Source: Chlorobiota bacterium
Lineage (GTDB): Bacteria; Bacteroidota; Bacteroidia; Bacteroidales; JAADJA01
Reading direction: 5' to 3'
Assembly: GCA_013151015.1 (NCBI GenBank)
Contig: JAADJA010000152.1
Span: 1 to 49,819, forward strand
Length of the DNA stretch: 49,819 nucleotides
The first letter of the stretch is position 1; every line of letters begins with the position of its first letter. Both the position numbers and the translations under genes were made by a program. The notes under the pieces were generated by a model, which ran no database searches, had not been told where the DNA came from, and worked only from the letters and a program-made list of their open reading frames with translations. Below are positions 15,056 to 24,452 of this stretch, in pieces.

Positions 15056-17974
15056 ATGAAACGACTCAGCCCACTCAATTTTTTCTTGCCCCTTTTCTTG
15101 TTATTTGTTCTAACATCTGAACTCCAGGCCCAATACGACACTTTAAAGGTCATGTATTACAATGTACTCGATTTCCCTAATATTTATCCTGAGAGGAAGG
15201 CAAACTTCCGAACGGTGAACCAATATGTTAAGGCGGATATTATCCTCGTGAACGAATTGAAAACAACCGCCGGCGCAATTGCTTTGCTCAACGAAGCCTT
15301 GAATGTTTACGGTACGACACATTATCAAAAAGCGGTTTACACGGAACAGGATTTTTCTGAAAACCTGCTTTATTATAACAGTGACAAGCTGGCCCTGTAC
15401 AGCCAGGACGTGATTTCCACCAATATCCGCGATATTGATGAATATGTGCTTTATTACAAATCGGCTGATTTGGCAACGACCAATGATACCGTTTTCTTCT
15501 ATTTTTATGAGGCACATTTGAAAGCAAGCCAGGGCTATGAAAACACACGCCTTGCCGAGGTGAACACATTTTTGAACCATTTGAATGCCATTCCAAATGC
15601 AGAGAATGTTTTCTTTGGTGGCGACTTTAATCTCTACACCAGTTCCGAACCGGCTTATCAGGCAATCATGGACAATGTAACTTATGGTTTCAATGATCCC
15701 TTACCGTCAGGAAACTGGCATAACGGTAGTTCGTACAGCGATATCCATACACAAAGTACCCGGTTGAACGATCCGATGGGCGGTTCTACGGGTGGTTTGG
15801 ACGATCGCTTTGATTTTATCCTGTTTACGGATGATGTGGCCAATGCAAGCAACAGGGTACAATATATCCCTAATTCCTGTATAGCATTTGGAAACGATGG
15901 GAACCATTATAATGCTGCCCTCATCGACCCACCTGTTAATCCATACCTTCCCGATTCGATAATCCAGGCACTGTATTATATGTCGGATCATTTGCCGGTG
16001 ATATGTGACTTAAGGGTGGAGGCCACCATTGACACCACAAAGGCAAATATTGTCATTACGGAAATCATGTACAATCCCCCTGAAGTTGGAACAGATTCCC
16101 TGGAGTTCATTGAACTGTTCAACAATGGAAATGAAACTGAAAACCTGGCAGGGTTTTATTTTTCGGCCGGGATTGAATTCACTTTCCCTTCCTATGTCTT
16201 GAACCCGGGCGAATTTATGGTAGTTGGGGTAAATGCTTCGGCATTGCAAAATACCTTTGGTGTGAATGCCCTGCAATGGACAAGCGGCGGCCTGAGCAAT
16301 GGTGGTGAATTGATTTTGCTAAAAGATATTTCCGGGAAAACCGTTGATTCTGTTCGATATTATGATGCAACTCCCTGGCCCACAACACCGGACGGAGGCG
16401 GCCCTTCATTGATGCTTTGCGATCCAGGTTCCGACAATTCCTTAGGCGCCAATTGGGCAGCATCGCAGAATTTTGTCACAAACAATGGCGATGGGAACCC
16501 TATTTATGCAAGTCCGGGAACCACTGAATGTGCCTTTCCGCCCATCGCAGCTTTTACCGCAAATCAAACAGGGGTTTTTGAAGGGGAAAGTGTACAGTTT
16601 ACCGATCTTTCAACCGGGATCCCAGATACATATTTATGGACATTTTCCGGAGGAAGCCCTGCTACTTCATCAGTACAGAACCCGCTTGTGGTTTACAACC
16701 TAGCGGGAACTTATACGGTTTCCCTTACTGTTGGCAATTTGGGTGGAACCGATACATATACCGCAACAGATTATATTAACGTATTCGACAATAACCCCGT
16801 GCTTGTTATTTCTGAAATCATGCAGAACCCGTCTGCAGTCAATGACAGTGATGGGGAATGGTTTGAAGTTTACAACCCTACAAATGCTTCTATCGACATG
16901 AATGGATGGACAATAAAAGATGACGATTTGGATAGCCATCTTATTTCATCTTCGGTGATAGTTCCTGCCAAAGGTTTTGCCACGCTTGGGGTAAACAGCA
17001 ATTCCAGCCTGAACGGGAATTATGTTTGCGATTTCCAGTATTCCAACTTTTATATTGCAAATGGCGCTGATGAAATTGTGCTGATTGCCCCGGACGGTGT
17101 TACGGAAATTGACCGCGTGGTTTATGACGGCGGCCCCAATTGGCCCGATCCCACAGGTTCTTCCATGGTATTTACCGGTACTGCCTCGGATGACAATAAT
17201 GATTTTTCTTTTTGGGTAACTTCCTCCTTGAGGGAACAAACCTATTCCGGAACAAGTGGCGATAAAGGTTCTCCCGGAACAAACGGCCAGGACCAAAACC
17301 TGGTTCCTTTGTCCTTTGGGCTGGATATAATGGTGTTTCTTGAAGGGCCTTTTAATGGAACGGGAATGAATACAAATGTAAATGCCATAATGGGTTTAAC
17401 GCAACCCTATTCTGTTTCGCCCTGGAACTACCCGGGAACAGAAAGTGTGGTTTCCCTTCCCAATGCGAATATTGTGGATTGGGTGCTGGTTGAACTTCGT
17501 GATGCCGCTAATGCTGCTTCAGCAACGGGTTCTACTGTTATTGGCAAACAGGCGGCTTTTGTGTTGAACGATGGTTCAGTGGTAGGAGTTGACGGTTCTT
17601 CTTCCTTGCAATTTGATTTAACGGTTTCCAATCAACTTTTTGTTGTTGTTTACCACCGGAACCATCTTGGTGTTATGTCGGCAAATGCACTGGTTTTGTC
17701 CGGAGGGGGTTACACCTATGATTTTACCGTGAATGTAAATCAGGCATATTTGTCAGGTCAAAATTTGGTGAATGGAAAAGCCGTTATGATTGCCGGGGAC
17801 AGTGATGGAAACGGGACCATTGACTCTACAGATAAAACCGCAGAATGGGAAACCCAAAGTGGAATGAGGGTTTATTCAGGAAGTGATTCAAATATGGATA
17901 CGGAAGTGGACAATAGGGATAAGAATGATTTTTGGTTGCCAAATTATAATTCGGGATCACAAGTTCCACAATAA
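15056..17974 (+). CDS. Secreted endonuclease/exonuclease/phosphatase-fold protein with lamin-tail and PKD domains
   Basis: A 972-residue modular extracellular protein with a signal peptide (residues 1-25, ending ELQAQ). Residues about 27-325 form an EEP-fold domain with MYYNVLDF, VNELKT, FFGGDFNLY and MSDHLPVICDL; the N, E, D-x-N and SDH catalytic positions are present, so nuclease or phosphodiesterase activity is plausible. Lamin-tail domain 1 starts near 330 (ANIVITEIMYNPP), a PKD domain near 495 (DTYLWTFSGG), and lamin-tail domain 2 near 580 (VLVISEIMQNP). The last 220 residues are a separate module whose end carries two calcium-loop-like motifs, DSDGNGTIDSTDK and DSNMDTEVDNRDKND, and finishes in GSQVPQ. 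It lacks the usual T9SS sorting domain seen in the other large secreted proteins here. The substrate could be extracellular DNA or phosphoesters. Confidence 0.85.
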   Translation: MKRLSPLNFFLPLFLLFVLTSELQAQYDTLKVMYYNVLDFPNIYPERKANFRTVNQYVKADIILVNELKTTAGAIALLNEALNVYGTTHYQKAVYTEQDFSENLLYYNSDKLALYSQDVISTNIRDIDEYVLYYKSADLATTNDTVFFYFYEAHLKASQGYENTRLAEVNTFLNHLNAIPNAENVFFGGDFNLYTSSEPAYQAIMDNVTYGFNDPLPSGNWHNGSSYSDIHTQSTRLNDPMGGSTGGLDDRFDFILFTDDVANASNRVQYIPNSCIAFGNDGNHYNAALIDPPVNPYLPDSIIQALYYMSDHLPVICDLRVEATIDTTKANIVITEIMYNPPEVGTDSLEFIELFNNGNETENLAGFYFSAGIEFTFPSYVLNPGEFMVVGVNASALQNTFGVNALQWTSGGLSNGGELILLKDISGKTVDSVRYYDATPWPTTPDGGGPSLMLCDPGSDNSLGANWAASQNFVTNNGDGNPIYASPGTTECAFPPIAAFTANQTGVFEGESVQFTDLSTGIPDTYLWTFSGGSPATSSVQNPLVVYNLAGTYTVSLTVGNLGGTDTYTATDYINVFDNNPVLVISEIMQNPSAVNDSDGEWFEVYNPTNASIDMNGWTIKDDDLDSHLISSSVIVPAKGFATLGVNSNSSLNGNYVCDFQYSNFYIANGADEIVLIAPDGVTEIDRVVYDGGPNWPDPTGSSMVFTGTASDDNNDFSFWVTSSLREQTYSGTSGDKGSPGTNGQDQNLVPLSFGLDIMVFLEGPFNGTGMNTNVNAIMGLTQPYSVSPWNYPGTESVVSLPNANIVDWVLVELRDAANAASATGSTVIGKQAAFVLNDGSVVGVDGSSSLQFDLTVSNQLFVVVYHRNHLGVMSANALVLSGGGYTYDFTVNVNQAYLSGQNLVNGKAVMIAGDSDGNGTIDSTDKTAEWETQSGMRVYSGSDSNMDTEVDNRDKNDFWLPNYNSGSQVPQ

Positions 17975-18046
17975 GATAAAAAACTCATCCGATGACTTGA
18001 TGAGTATAAGCCCCTGCCCCTGTTTAGCGTTATCCCACTGCCCATT

Positions 18047-18064
18047 GTTGGTGTTGTCACCAAC
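18047..18064. repeat. GTTGGTG/CACCAAC stem-loop repeat, copy 2
   Basis: Core GTTGGTG-TTGT-CACCAAC, identical over 18 bases to the cores at 10268-10293 and 35406-35427. It is preceded by a C-rich CCCCTGCCCC stretch, also seen in weaker form before the other copies. Confidence 0.7.
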
Positions 18065-18149
18065 GGGCTACCAACTCCCAAAATTGTCGTTTTGGTGATA
18101 TAGCAAGCTCGTTTGACAGGTTTGCCAATTATCTTTGATCTTTGCCTTT

Positions 18150-18173
18150 CAAGTTGGTGAAAATACCAACTTG
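18150..18173. repeat. Variant stem-loop CAAGTTGGT/ACCAACTTG
   Basis: Perfect nine-base stem with a GAAAAT loop, 86 bases after copy 2 and 29 bases before the stop codon of the minus-strand TPR gene. It looks like a diverged member of the same family. Confidence 0.6.
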
Positions 18174-18201
18174 ATGCAAGGGATTCTACGTTTGTAAAGT
18201 G

Positions 18202-18861
18202 CTAATCCCCACAATACTTGCCTTGCAATTGAAGGGCCTTTTCCCCATACTGCTTTGTGAAACCGAGTTTAAGGGCCTTTTCGATGTCGTTACAAGCTTT
18301 TTCAAGGCTGTCCATCGAAAGATAAACTTCGGCCCTGTTTTTATAGGCCAATGAATTTGTGGAATCCAGTTGGATGGAAGTCATAACATCGTGAAATGCC
18401 CCTAAAGTATCATGTAGCATAAATTTACAATATCCCAGGTTGTTGTAGGTAAAAGCGTTTTCCCCGTCCCGGTTCAGCTTCAAATACAAATTGTAATCGT
18501 CCACGGCACTTTTATAATCACCGGTTTGCTGCTTGATATAATAGGCACGGTTGAAAACGGCATTTTTGTTTTTCGGGTCCAGTTCGGTCACCTTGTTGAA
18601 ATCGGCAAGGGCCTTATCGGTTTTTCCCAACTTGCTTTCACAAATGGCCCTGGAGTAATAGGCTTCGATGTATTCGGGCTTTAGTTCGATGGCTTTCGAG
18701 AAATCGGCAATTGCGCCCCGGTAATCTTTTAGCTGAAACTTGGCACTGCCACTTTTATATCTTGAGTAGGCATTTTCTTTCCCACAGGAAACAAAGAGAA
18801 TTGAAACGGCAAGCAATATAAAAACCGATAAGGATATTGAATTGGGAATTTGTTTTTTCAT
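18202..18861 (-). CDS. TPR-repeat lipoprotein
   Basis: A 219-residue protein. The in-frame ATG at 18861 is preferred over one 90 bases further upstream because it directly opens a lipoprotein signal, KKQIPNSISLSVFILL through VSC, and because a TATTTTTG box lies at 18885-18892. Five or six TPR units follow, such as DYRGAIADFSKAIELKPEY and KTDKALADFNKVTELDPKN, with a cysteine-rich end near LGFTKQYGEKALQLQGKYC. It is likely a periplasmic or surface scaffold; no specific role can be assigned. The racemase-fold gene upstream is on the same strand but separated by 127 bases, with its own promoter between. Confidence 0.8.
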   Translation of the reverse strand: MKKQIPNSISLSVFILLAVSILFVSCGKENAYSRYKSGSAKFQLKDYRGAIADFSKAIELKPEYIEAYYSRAICESKLGKTDKALADFNKVTELDPKNKNAVFNRAYYIKQQTGDYKSAVDDYNLYLKLNRDGENAFTYNNLGYCKFMLHDTLGAFHDVMTSIQLDSTNSLAYKNRAEVYLSMDSLEKACNDIEKALKLGFTKQYGEKALQLQGKYCGD

Positions 18862-18884
18862 GTGATTGAAAGGATTGTTTTTTG

Positions 18885-18892
18885 CAAAAATA
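18885..18892 (-). promoter_or_regulatory. Putative -7 promoter box for the TPR lipoprotein
   Basis: On the minus strand the sequence reads TATTTTTG, an exact TAnnTTTG match, 23 bases before the ATG at 18861. Confidence 0.4.
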
Positions 18893-18987
18893 TAATTTTT
18901 TGGATAGTGGAAGTTAATTTCCTTACTTTTTACCAATATTGATTTATTCATTTACGGGATGGCTTCGAGCCATACTGTGATTTTTAA

Positions 18988-20076
18988 TCACATTTTACTG
19001 ATTTCCTTTCCACCAAAGCTAAAGTATTGTTTTGCCAAATTTGCAGCAAGGCAGGAATGAACAGGTAAAACCCCAATAATGTCGCCTATTTGGATGGAAT
19101 CAAAAACATCGGGCCTGGTTTGAAGAATCCCGTGCTCCTGGGAAAGACGGCTGACATATGAGTATGAGAGAGGTTTTGACCAGCCCAAATCATTGATTTT
19201 CACGGGAAGCCCGAAAATTTCCTTGCCTTTGTTATCGATTACCGATTCCTTTGATAAATGGACTGCGCCACCATACAAAACGATTTCCATTCTATCTGTA
19301 TGTTTTGCTACCACCGGACAGGCAATGGCCACGGCAATATCTTCCATGGAACACGCCCCCAGAAAATATTGCATCACATCATAGAAAACGTAATTCCCCG
19401 GACGGATTTCATCTATATCACCAAAGTTTTCGGCAAGGCTGCAAGAAGGGGTATCCCCAATCGAAACTCTCAGTTCTGGGAAATATCTGATATACCTTGA
19501 TTTCAATTCGCTCAATTGCCGAATGGATTCTTCGTGAATGTCAATGATTTCCCTTTTCGAGTTGGCTTCATAGGTATTGCCGCTGTGTGCAAGGAACCCG
19601 GTAAGGTTCAAGTTGGCCGACGAAGAAACAATGTTCAATATTTCATCGATCTGATTGATTTCTGTCGGCAATATCCCCGTCCGGTGATATCCCGTATCTG
19701 TTTTTATATAAACACTGGCCTTTGAATCCATGTTTTCCTCCAGGAATTGGACAGCCCCAATAGATTCAACCGTAAGGAACAATTTGATTTCTTGTGCCAA
19801 CTTGTTTATTTCATCTATTTCCAAAATATTGACGGGAAATGCGATTAAAATATCCTCCCAGCCATGATCGGCAAAATATATCGCCATGGAAACAGAAGAA
19901 ACCGTGATTTTGGAAACACCTGCTTCCCTGAACCATTCCCCAATTTCTGCCGATTGATGGGTCTTGAAATGGGGCCGGAACTCCAAATGCTTCTTTCTGG
20001 CCTTTTCTGCCATCAACCGGATATTTTTTTTGCAGATTTGTTCATTGATAAGGAAAATGGGCTTTGTGATTTTCAT
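18988..20076 (-). CDS. PLP-dependent D-threonine aldolase / D-serine dehydratase-like enzyme
   Basis: A 362-residue alanine-racemase-fold protein. The PLP lysine sits in RPHFKTHQ near residue 40. The barrel continues with YIKTDTGYHRTGI, FLAHSGNTYEA and SIGDTPSC, which bind the cofactor phosphate. The C-terminal domain ends with LPVHSCLAANLAKQY, the H-x-C pair that holds the divalent metal in D-threonine aldolase and eukaryote-type D-serine dehydratase. This favours that subgroup over true alanine racemase. The reaction is probably cleavage or deamination of a D-hydroxy amino acid; the exact substrate is unknown. I chose the ATG at 20076, where homology begins (KITKPIFLINE); the longer frame upstream has no family match. 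Confidence 0.8.
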   Translation of the reverse strand: MKITKPIFLINEQICKKNIRLMAEKARKKHLEFRPHFKTHQSAEIGEWFREAGVSKITVSSVSMAIYFADHGWEDILIAFPVNILEIDEINKLAQEIKLFLTVESIGAVQFLEENMDSKASVYIKTDTGYHRTGILPTEINQIDEILNIVSSSANLNLTGFLAHSGNTYEANSKREIIDIHEESIRQLSELKSRYIRYFPELRVSIGDTPSCSLAENFGDIDEIRPGNYVFYDVMQYFLGACSMEDIAVAIACPVVAKHTDRMEIVLYGGAVHLSKESVIDNKGKEIFGLPVKINDLGWSKPLSYSYVSRLSQEHGILQTRPDVFDSIQIGDIIGVLPVHSCLAANLAKQYFSFGGKEISKM

Positions 20077-20287
20077 TTTGTAAAAATAGTAAATTCCGGT
20101 GTATGTTATATTCACAGGGTGGCTTAGAGCCGCCCAGTGATTTGGGACCAATAAAACCCGATGGGTTGAAAAAAGAGTGCCACATTTGCAATCCGATTAC
20201 CGTTGATTTTCCTCAAGCTTCCGGGTCACCACCATTTTGGCCTACTTCCGCCCAAAAGATTTTATTTATCCATTTCCATGAAATCCT

Positions 20288-20295
20288 TATTTTTG
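20288..20295 (+). promoter_or_regulatory. Putative -7 promoter box for the GH3 gene
   Basis: TATTTTTG matches TAnnTTTG and lies 25 bases before the ATG at 20321. Confidence 0.45.
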
Positions 20296-20320
20296 CTGTC
20301 CATCTATAAAACTGAGCATT

Positions 20321-21883
20321 ATGCCCATATTAGGATCCATTATTAAAAAAGCCTACGAATTGAGGAGCATTCCCATTGAGAGCAAAAAGAAAAAGCAGAT
20401 CAGCCCTTATCATGTCCAGGCAAAACAGTTGAAAAAACTGCTTAAAAAGGCACAGTTCACGGCTTTTGGCGAATATTACAATTATGATGAAATATTGCGC
20501 AATTTTGATTTTGTGAAACGTTTCCAGGATACCGTGCCCATTTACGATTACAATTCCATGTTCAGGAAATGGTGGTACCGTGCCCTCAACGGCGAAGCTT
20601 TTGTAAGTTGGCCGGGGCGGATAAAATATTTTGCGCTTACTTCAGGGACTTCGGAAGCATCCAGCAAGCAAATCCCGGTCACCGTTGATATGGTCCGCGC
20701 TATAAGAAAGGCCAGCTTGCGACAACTGTTGTCCACCATAAAATACGATTTCCCCATTGAGTTCTACGAAAAGGGTTTCTTGATGATCGGCGGCAGTACC
20801 CACCTGCAATTCAACGGAACCTATTATGAGGGTGACTTGTCGGGCATTTCGGCCGACAACCTTCCATTTTGGTTCCAACATTTTTATAAACCGGGAAAAC
20901 GGATTTCGAAAGAACGTGATTGGTCCAATAAATTGGAGGAGATAATCAAAAAGGCAAAGGAATGGGATATTGGCGTTATCGTTGGTGTTCCGGCATGGAT
21001 ACAGATTATCCTTGAAAAAATAATCGACTATTATAAAGTGGATACCATTCATGATATTTGGCCAAACCTTTCGGTATATGTCCATAGCGGGGTTTCATTC
21101 GGGCCTTATGTAAAAAGCTTTCAGAAACTATTTGCAAAAAGGGTGATTTACCAGGAATCCTATCTCGCCTCCGAAGGCTACATTGCCTATCAAAACGAGA
21201 TCGATTCAAACTCAATGGCGTTGGTACTCGACAATGGTTTGTTTTTTGAGTTTGTCCCCTTCAATGATGAAAACTTCGATGATGAGGGAAATATCCTGAA
21301 ATCGGCACGGGCGTTAACCATAAAGGAGGTGGAAGAAGGGACAGAATACGCACTCCTGCTTTCGACCTGTTCGGGTGCATGGCGGTATTTAATTGGTGAC
21401 GTGATTAAATTTACCTCTAAGAAAAAGAGTGAAATCATCATCACGGGCCGCACGAAACACTTTTTGAGTATTTGTGGCGAACACCTCTCGATGGACAATA
21501 TGGCCAGGGCAATAGAAATGCTCGAAAACGAGCTTAACATCGAAGTGAGGGAATTTACTGTTTCGGGGATTAAACATAATTCCTTGTTCGCACATAAATG
21601 GTACCTTGGTTCGGACGATAATATCGACCCTGAAATTGCAAAGGAAAAACTGGACGGATACCTGAAAATCCTGAACGATGATTACCGGGTGGAAAGGATA
21701 GAAGCAATCAAAGAAATCTTTTTGGAGATATTGCCGACCCGGGTTTTTGCCGATTGGATGAAAATGAAAGGAAAAGAGGGGGGCGCCAACAAATTCCCAC
21801 GTGTGTTGAAAAACAAGCAATACCACGAATGGGAAGCATATTTGGAAAGACAAAGGGTGGTTTTGGAAAAAGAACAAACATAA
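20321..21883 (+). CDS. GH3 auxin-responsive promoter family acyl-acid ligase
   Basis: A 520-residue protein of the GH3 family within the ANL adenylating superfamily. The ATP-binding loop LTSGTSEASSKQIPVT is near residue 107. The family motif YLASEGYIAY lies near 285, followed by a GAWRYLIGDVIKF segment and the hinge-like IITGRTKHFLS. The C-terminal cap runs to the end. Plant GH3 enzymes adenylate acids such as jasmonate or auxin and join them to amino acids. Bacteroidota homologues are widespread but their substrates are unknown (family knowledge). Length is typical. Fifty bases later a LysE-type amino-acid exporter begins on the same strand, suggesting a shared transcript. Confidence 0.88.
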   Translation: MPILGSIIKKAYELRSIPIESKKKKQISPYHVQAKQLKKLLKKAQFTAFGEYYNYDEILRNFDFVKRFQDTVPIYDYNSMFRKWWYRALNGEAFVSWPGRIKYFALTSGTSEASSKQIPVTVDMVRAIRKASLRQLLSTIKYDFPIEFYEKGFLMIGGSTHLQFNGTYYEGDLSGISADNLPFWFQHFYKPGKRISKERDWSNKLEEIIKKAKEWDIGVIVGVPAWIQIILEKIIDYYKVDTIHDIWPNLSVYVHSGVSFGPYVKSFQKLFAKRVIYQESYLASEGYIAYQNEIDSNSMALVLDNGLFFEFVPFNDENFDDEGNILKSARALTIKEVEEGTEYALLLSTCSGAWRYLIGDVIKFTSKKKSEIIITGRTKHFLSICGEHLSMDNMARAIEMLENELNIEVREFTVSGIKHNSLFAHKWYLGSDDNIDPEIAKEKLDGYLKILNDDYRVERIEAIKEIFLEILPTRVFADWMKMKGKEGGANKFPRVLKNKQYHEWEAYLERQRVVLEKEQT

Positions 21884-21932
21884 TATGGATTACCAAATCC
21901 ATAGCTTGGTTTTACAATAATCTATTATAATA

Positions 21933-22613
21933 ATGGGGCCTGTTTTACAGGGAATACTTGTAGGTTTGACCTTTGCCGTGCTGCTGGGGCCGGCATTCTT
22001 TGCCCTTATCCAAACCAGTATCCAAAGAAGTTTCAAGACCGGTGTGTTCCTGGCTTTGGGGATTTTCCTCAGCGACCTCTCGGCATTGGTACTAAGTTAT
22101 TTTGGGGCTGTACAACTTTTGGGCTCGGATCCACGTGAAAACATCTACTTTAGTATCATCGGCGGGATTATCCTGATTATCTTCGGGACTTATACCTTTA
22201 TGAAAAAAGGGGAAATCGTAAAACCTGAGGAGCATAAGGAAATTCATATTAAAGCACCACGCCCGATTATCTATATCATCAAAGGTTTTCTGTTAAATGC
22301 AGCCAATCCCGGAATGTGGTTTATCTGGATTACAACCGTTGTTTCCACAACGAGCAGGTACGGAGTGAACAACAAATCAAATTATATATTCCTCGCTGCT
22401 ACCCTAGGGACAATTTTTTCAACTGATGTGCTGAAATGCTATGTTTCGGGACGCTTAAAAAAATTCATTACCGCCAGGATACTCACAACAATGAACCGTT
22501 TAGTGGGAATCGTACTGATCGGGTTCGGGACCTATCTGATCATCAATGTCCTGGTCGACCTTGAGGCTATGGTGGTTATTTATGATGACTGGATTAAAAA
22601 ACTGAAACATTGA
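21933..22613 (+). CDS. LysE/RhtB-family amino-acid exporter
   Basis: A 226-residue inner-membrane protein with about six hydrophobic segments. The family N-terminus GILVGLTFAVLLGPAFFALI is followed by the QTSIQRSFKTGVFLALGIF segment carrying the conserved small-residue helix. A cytoplasmic charged loop (KKGEIVKPEEHKEIHIKAP) precedes FLLNAANPGMWFIWITTV, another family signature with the NP motif. LysE relatives export basic or neutral amino acids and related small metabolites. Gap to the GH3 gene: 49 bases, with no clear promoter of its own. The specific cargo is unknown. Confidence 0.85.
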   Translation: MGPVLQGILVGLTFAVLLGPAFFALIQTSIQRSFKTGVFLALGIFLSDLSALVLSYFGAVQLLGSDPRENIYFSIIGGIILIIFGTYTFMKKGEIVKPEEHKEIHIKAPRPIIYIIKGFLLNAANPGMWFIWITTVVSTTSRYGVNNKSNYIFLAATLGTIFSTDVLKCYVSGRLKKFITARILTTMNRLVGIVLIGFGTYLIINVLVDLEAMVVIYDDWIKKLKH

Positions 22614-22625
22614 TAGGATATAGAA

Positions 22626-22667
22626 ACGCACGGCCTATGGAAAGCAGAGACGCACGGCCGTGCGTCT
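22626..22667. terminator. Perfect 20-base palindrome between convergent genes
   Basis: AGACGCACGG and its exact reverse complement adjoin at 22648-22667, and the word ACGCACGGCC also occurs as a direct copy at 22626-22635. It lies midway between the convergent stops of the LysE gene and recJ and is followed by TTTA, so it could act as a bidirectional terminator. The same palindrome type is a known dispersed repeat in Bacteroidota. Confidence 0.6.
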
Positions 22668-22679
22668 TTATGTACCTGT

Positions 22680-24452
22680 TTAACCGTAGGATTCGTATTC
22701 GTTGAAAGGTTTGATGTCCTTAACGTTCAATTGCAATTTTACCATACCGTTCCAGGCATTTTCCTCAATATGGTAAACGATATTAAAAGGATGGCTTCTT
22801 TGGATGCACTCAAAATGATGTGCCTGTTGAAAGGCAATGGATGAAATCGGGTTGCTCCTGATATTGAGATGGACCACCTGGAGCTTTAAATGTTTTTCGC
22901 CAACGATCCTCCCCTTTCCGGTATCGATCACATTATCCGTTTCAAAAACCGGGGAGAGGTTTCCCGGGCCAAAAGGGGCAAACTGCTTTAAAATATTGAA
23001 AAACCGCTGATTGATATCGTTCAGGCATAATTTGGCATCTATCTCCACTTCAGGGGTAAGCATGTCCTCTTCGATATGGGCGGTCACGTACTCTTCAAAC
23101 CGGCTTTTGAATTTTTCCAGGTTTTCCGGTTTCAACGATAAGCCGGCAGCGTATTTATGCCCGCCAAAATGCTCCAACAAATCGCTGCAGGCATCCACGG
23201 CATCATAAATATCAAAATCTTTTACCGAGCGGGCGGAACCTGTTATCAGCCCATTGGATTTCGTAAGGACAATCGTGGGGCGGTAATAAGTTTCGATGAG
23301 ACGGGAGGCCACGATACCAATAACGCCTTTGTGCCATGTTTCATCATAAACAACGGTGGATTTTGAATTTTGCAACCCGGCATCCCGATCGATGAATTCA
23401 AGGGCATCAATGGTTGCCTGGGCATCAAACTCACGCCTGTCGGTATTAAAATCATTTATTTGTTTTGCAAGGCCCTCGGCATCTTCCAGGCTTTTTGCAA
23501 TCAACAGCCTTACAGAGTTATTGGCGCTCTGTATCCTTCCGGCGGCATTGATCCTCGGGCCCACAAGGAAAACCAAATCGGAAATACTCAGGCTTTTGCT
23601 GAATATGGGTTCGTTCTTTTCAGGTTCCTCGTTATCTTTTCGAATAACGCCCCCATACCTGAGTATTGCTTCGATTCCGGCACGGGGGTTTGAGTTCAAC
23701 AGTTTCAAACCAAAATGTGCAAGGATCCGGTTCTCCCCTGTTATTTTCACAATATCGGCAGCGATGCTCACCACCACAAGATCGAGGTATTGATGCAAAT
23801 CCTCAAAAGGGATCCCGTTTTTTGAGGCAAAGGCCTGTACCAATTTAAACCCTACGCCGCATCCCGAAAGTTCATCATATGGATAATCGCAATCGGCCCT
23901 TTTCGGGTCAAGGACAGCCACGGCAGGGGGCAAAACATCTCCCGGGCGATGGTGATCGGCGATGATATAGTCAATCCCCAATTCCTTTGCATAGGCTATT
24001 TTCTCAACCGCTTTGATACCACAATCGAGGACGATAACAAGGGAGAAATTATTTTCTTTTGCATAATCAATGCTCTTGTACGAAACACCGTAACCTTCGT
24101 CATCACGGTCGGGGATATAAAAATCAATGGATTCGTACATCTCCTTCAGGAAGGAATAAACAAGGGCGACTGCTGTTGTCCCGTCCACATCATAGTCGCC
24201 ATAGATGAGGATTTTTTGTTTTTTTTCAATCGCCTTTTCAATCCGGTCGATGGCCTTGTCCATATCCTTCATAAGGAAAGGATCGTGCAGGTTATCGAGC
24301 GATGGCCTGAAAAAAACACGGGCCTCTTCATAAGTGGTGATACCGCGCTGTACAAGGATATTGGCAAGATGCACATTGATGTTCAGCACCTTTGAAAGGT
24401 GTTGAATTTTATCTTTGTCCCCTTGCTCTTTTTTAACCCAGCGCCTTTTCAT
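22680..24452 (-). CDS. recJ: Single-stranded-DNA-specific 5'-3' exonuclease RecJ
   Basis: A 590-residue DHH-superfamily exonuclease acting in RecF-pathway recombination and mismatch or base-excision repair. Metal-binding motifs are in order: IYGDYDVDGTTAVAL near residue 80 (motif I), VLDCGIK, and IIADHHRPGD near 165 (the DHH motif). Then come SGCGVGFKL, GPRINAAGRI and the DHHA1 signature EHFGGHKYAAGLSL near 430. A C-terminal OB-like domain (KHLKLQVVHLN) follows. Length and motif order are normal. It ends convergently with the LysE gene across a palindrome. The minus-strand permease upstream is 384 bases away, so recJ is probably transcribed alone. Confidence 0.95.
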   Translation of the reverse strand: MKRRWVKKEQGDKDKIQHLSKVLNINVHLANILVQRGITTYEEARVFFRPSLDNLHDPFLMKDMDKAIDRIEKAIEKKQKILIYGDYDVDGTTAVALVYSFLKEMYESIDFYIPDRDDEGYGVSYKSIDYAKENNFSLVIVLDCGIKAVEKIAYAKELGIDYIIADHHRPGDVLPPAVAVLDPKRADCDYPYDELSGCGVGFKLVQAFASKNGIPFEDLHQYLDLVVVSIAADIVKITGENRILAHFGLKLLNSNPRAGIEAILRYGGVIRKDNEEPEKNEPIFSKSLSISDLVFLVGPRINAAGRIQSANNSVRLLIAKSLEDAEGLAKQINDFNTDRREFDAQATIDALEFIDRDAGLQNSKSTVVYDETWHKGVIGIVASRLIETYYRPTIVLTKSNGLITGSARSVKDFDIYDAVDACSDLLEHFGGHKYAAGLSLKPENLEKFKSRFEEYVTAHIEEDMLTPEVEIDAKLCLNDINQRFFNILKQFAPFGPGNLSPVFETDNVIDTGKGRIVGEKHLKLQVVHLNIRSNPISSIAFQQAHHFECIQRSHPFNIVYHIEENAWNGMVKLQLNVKDIKPFNEYESYG

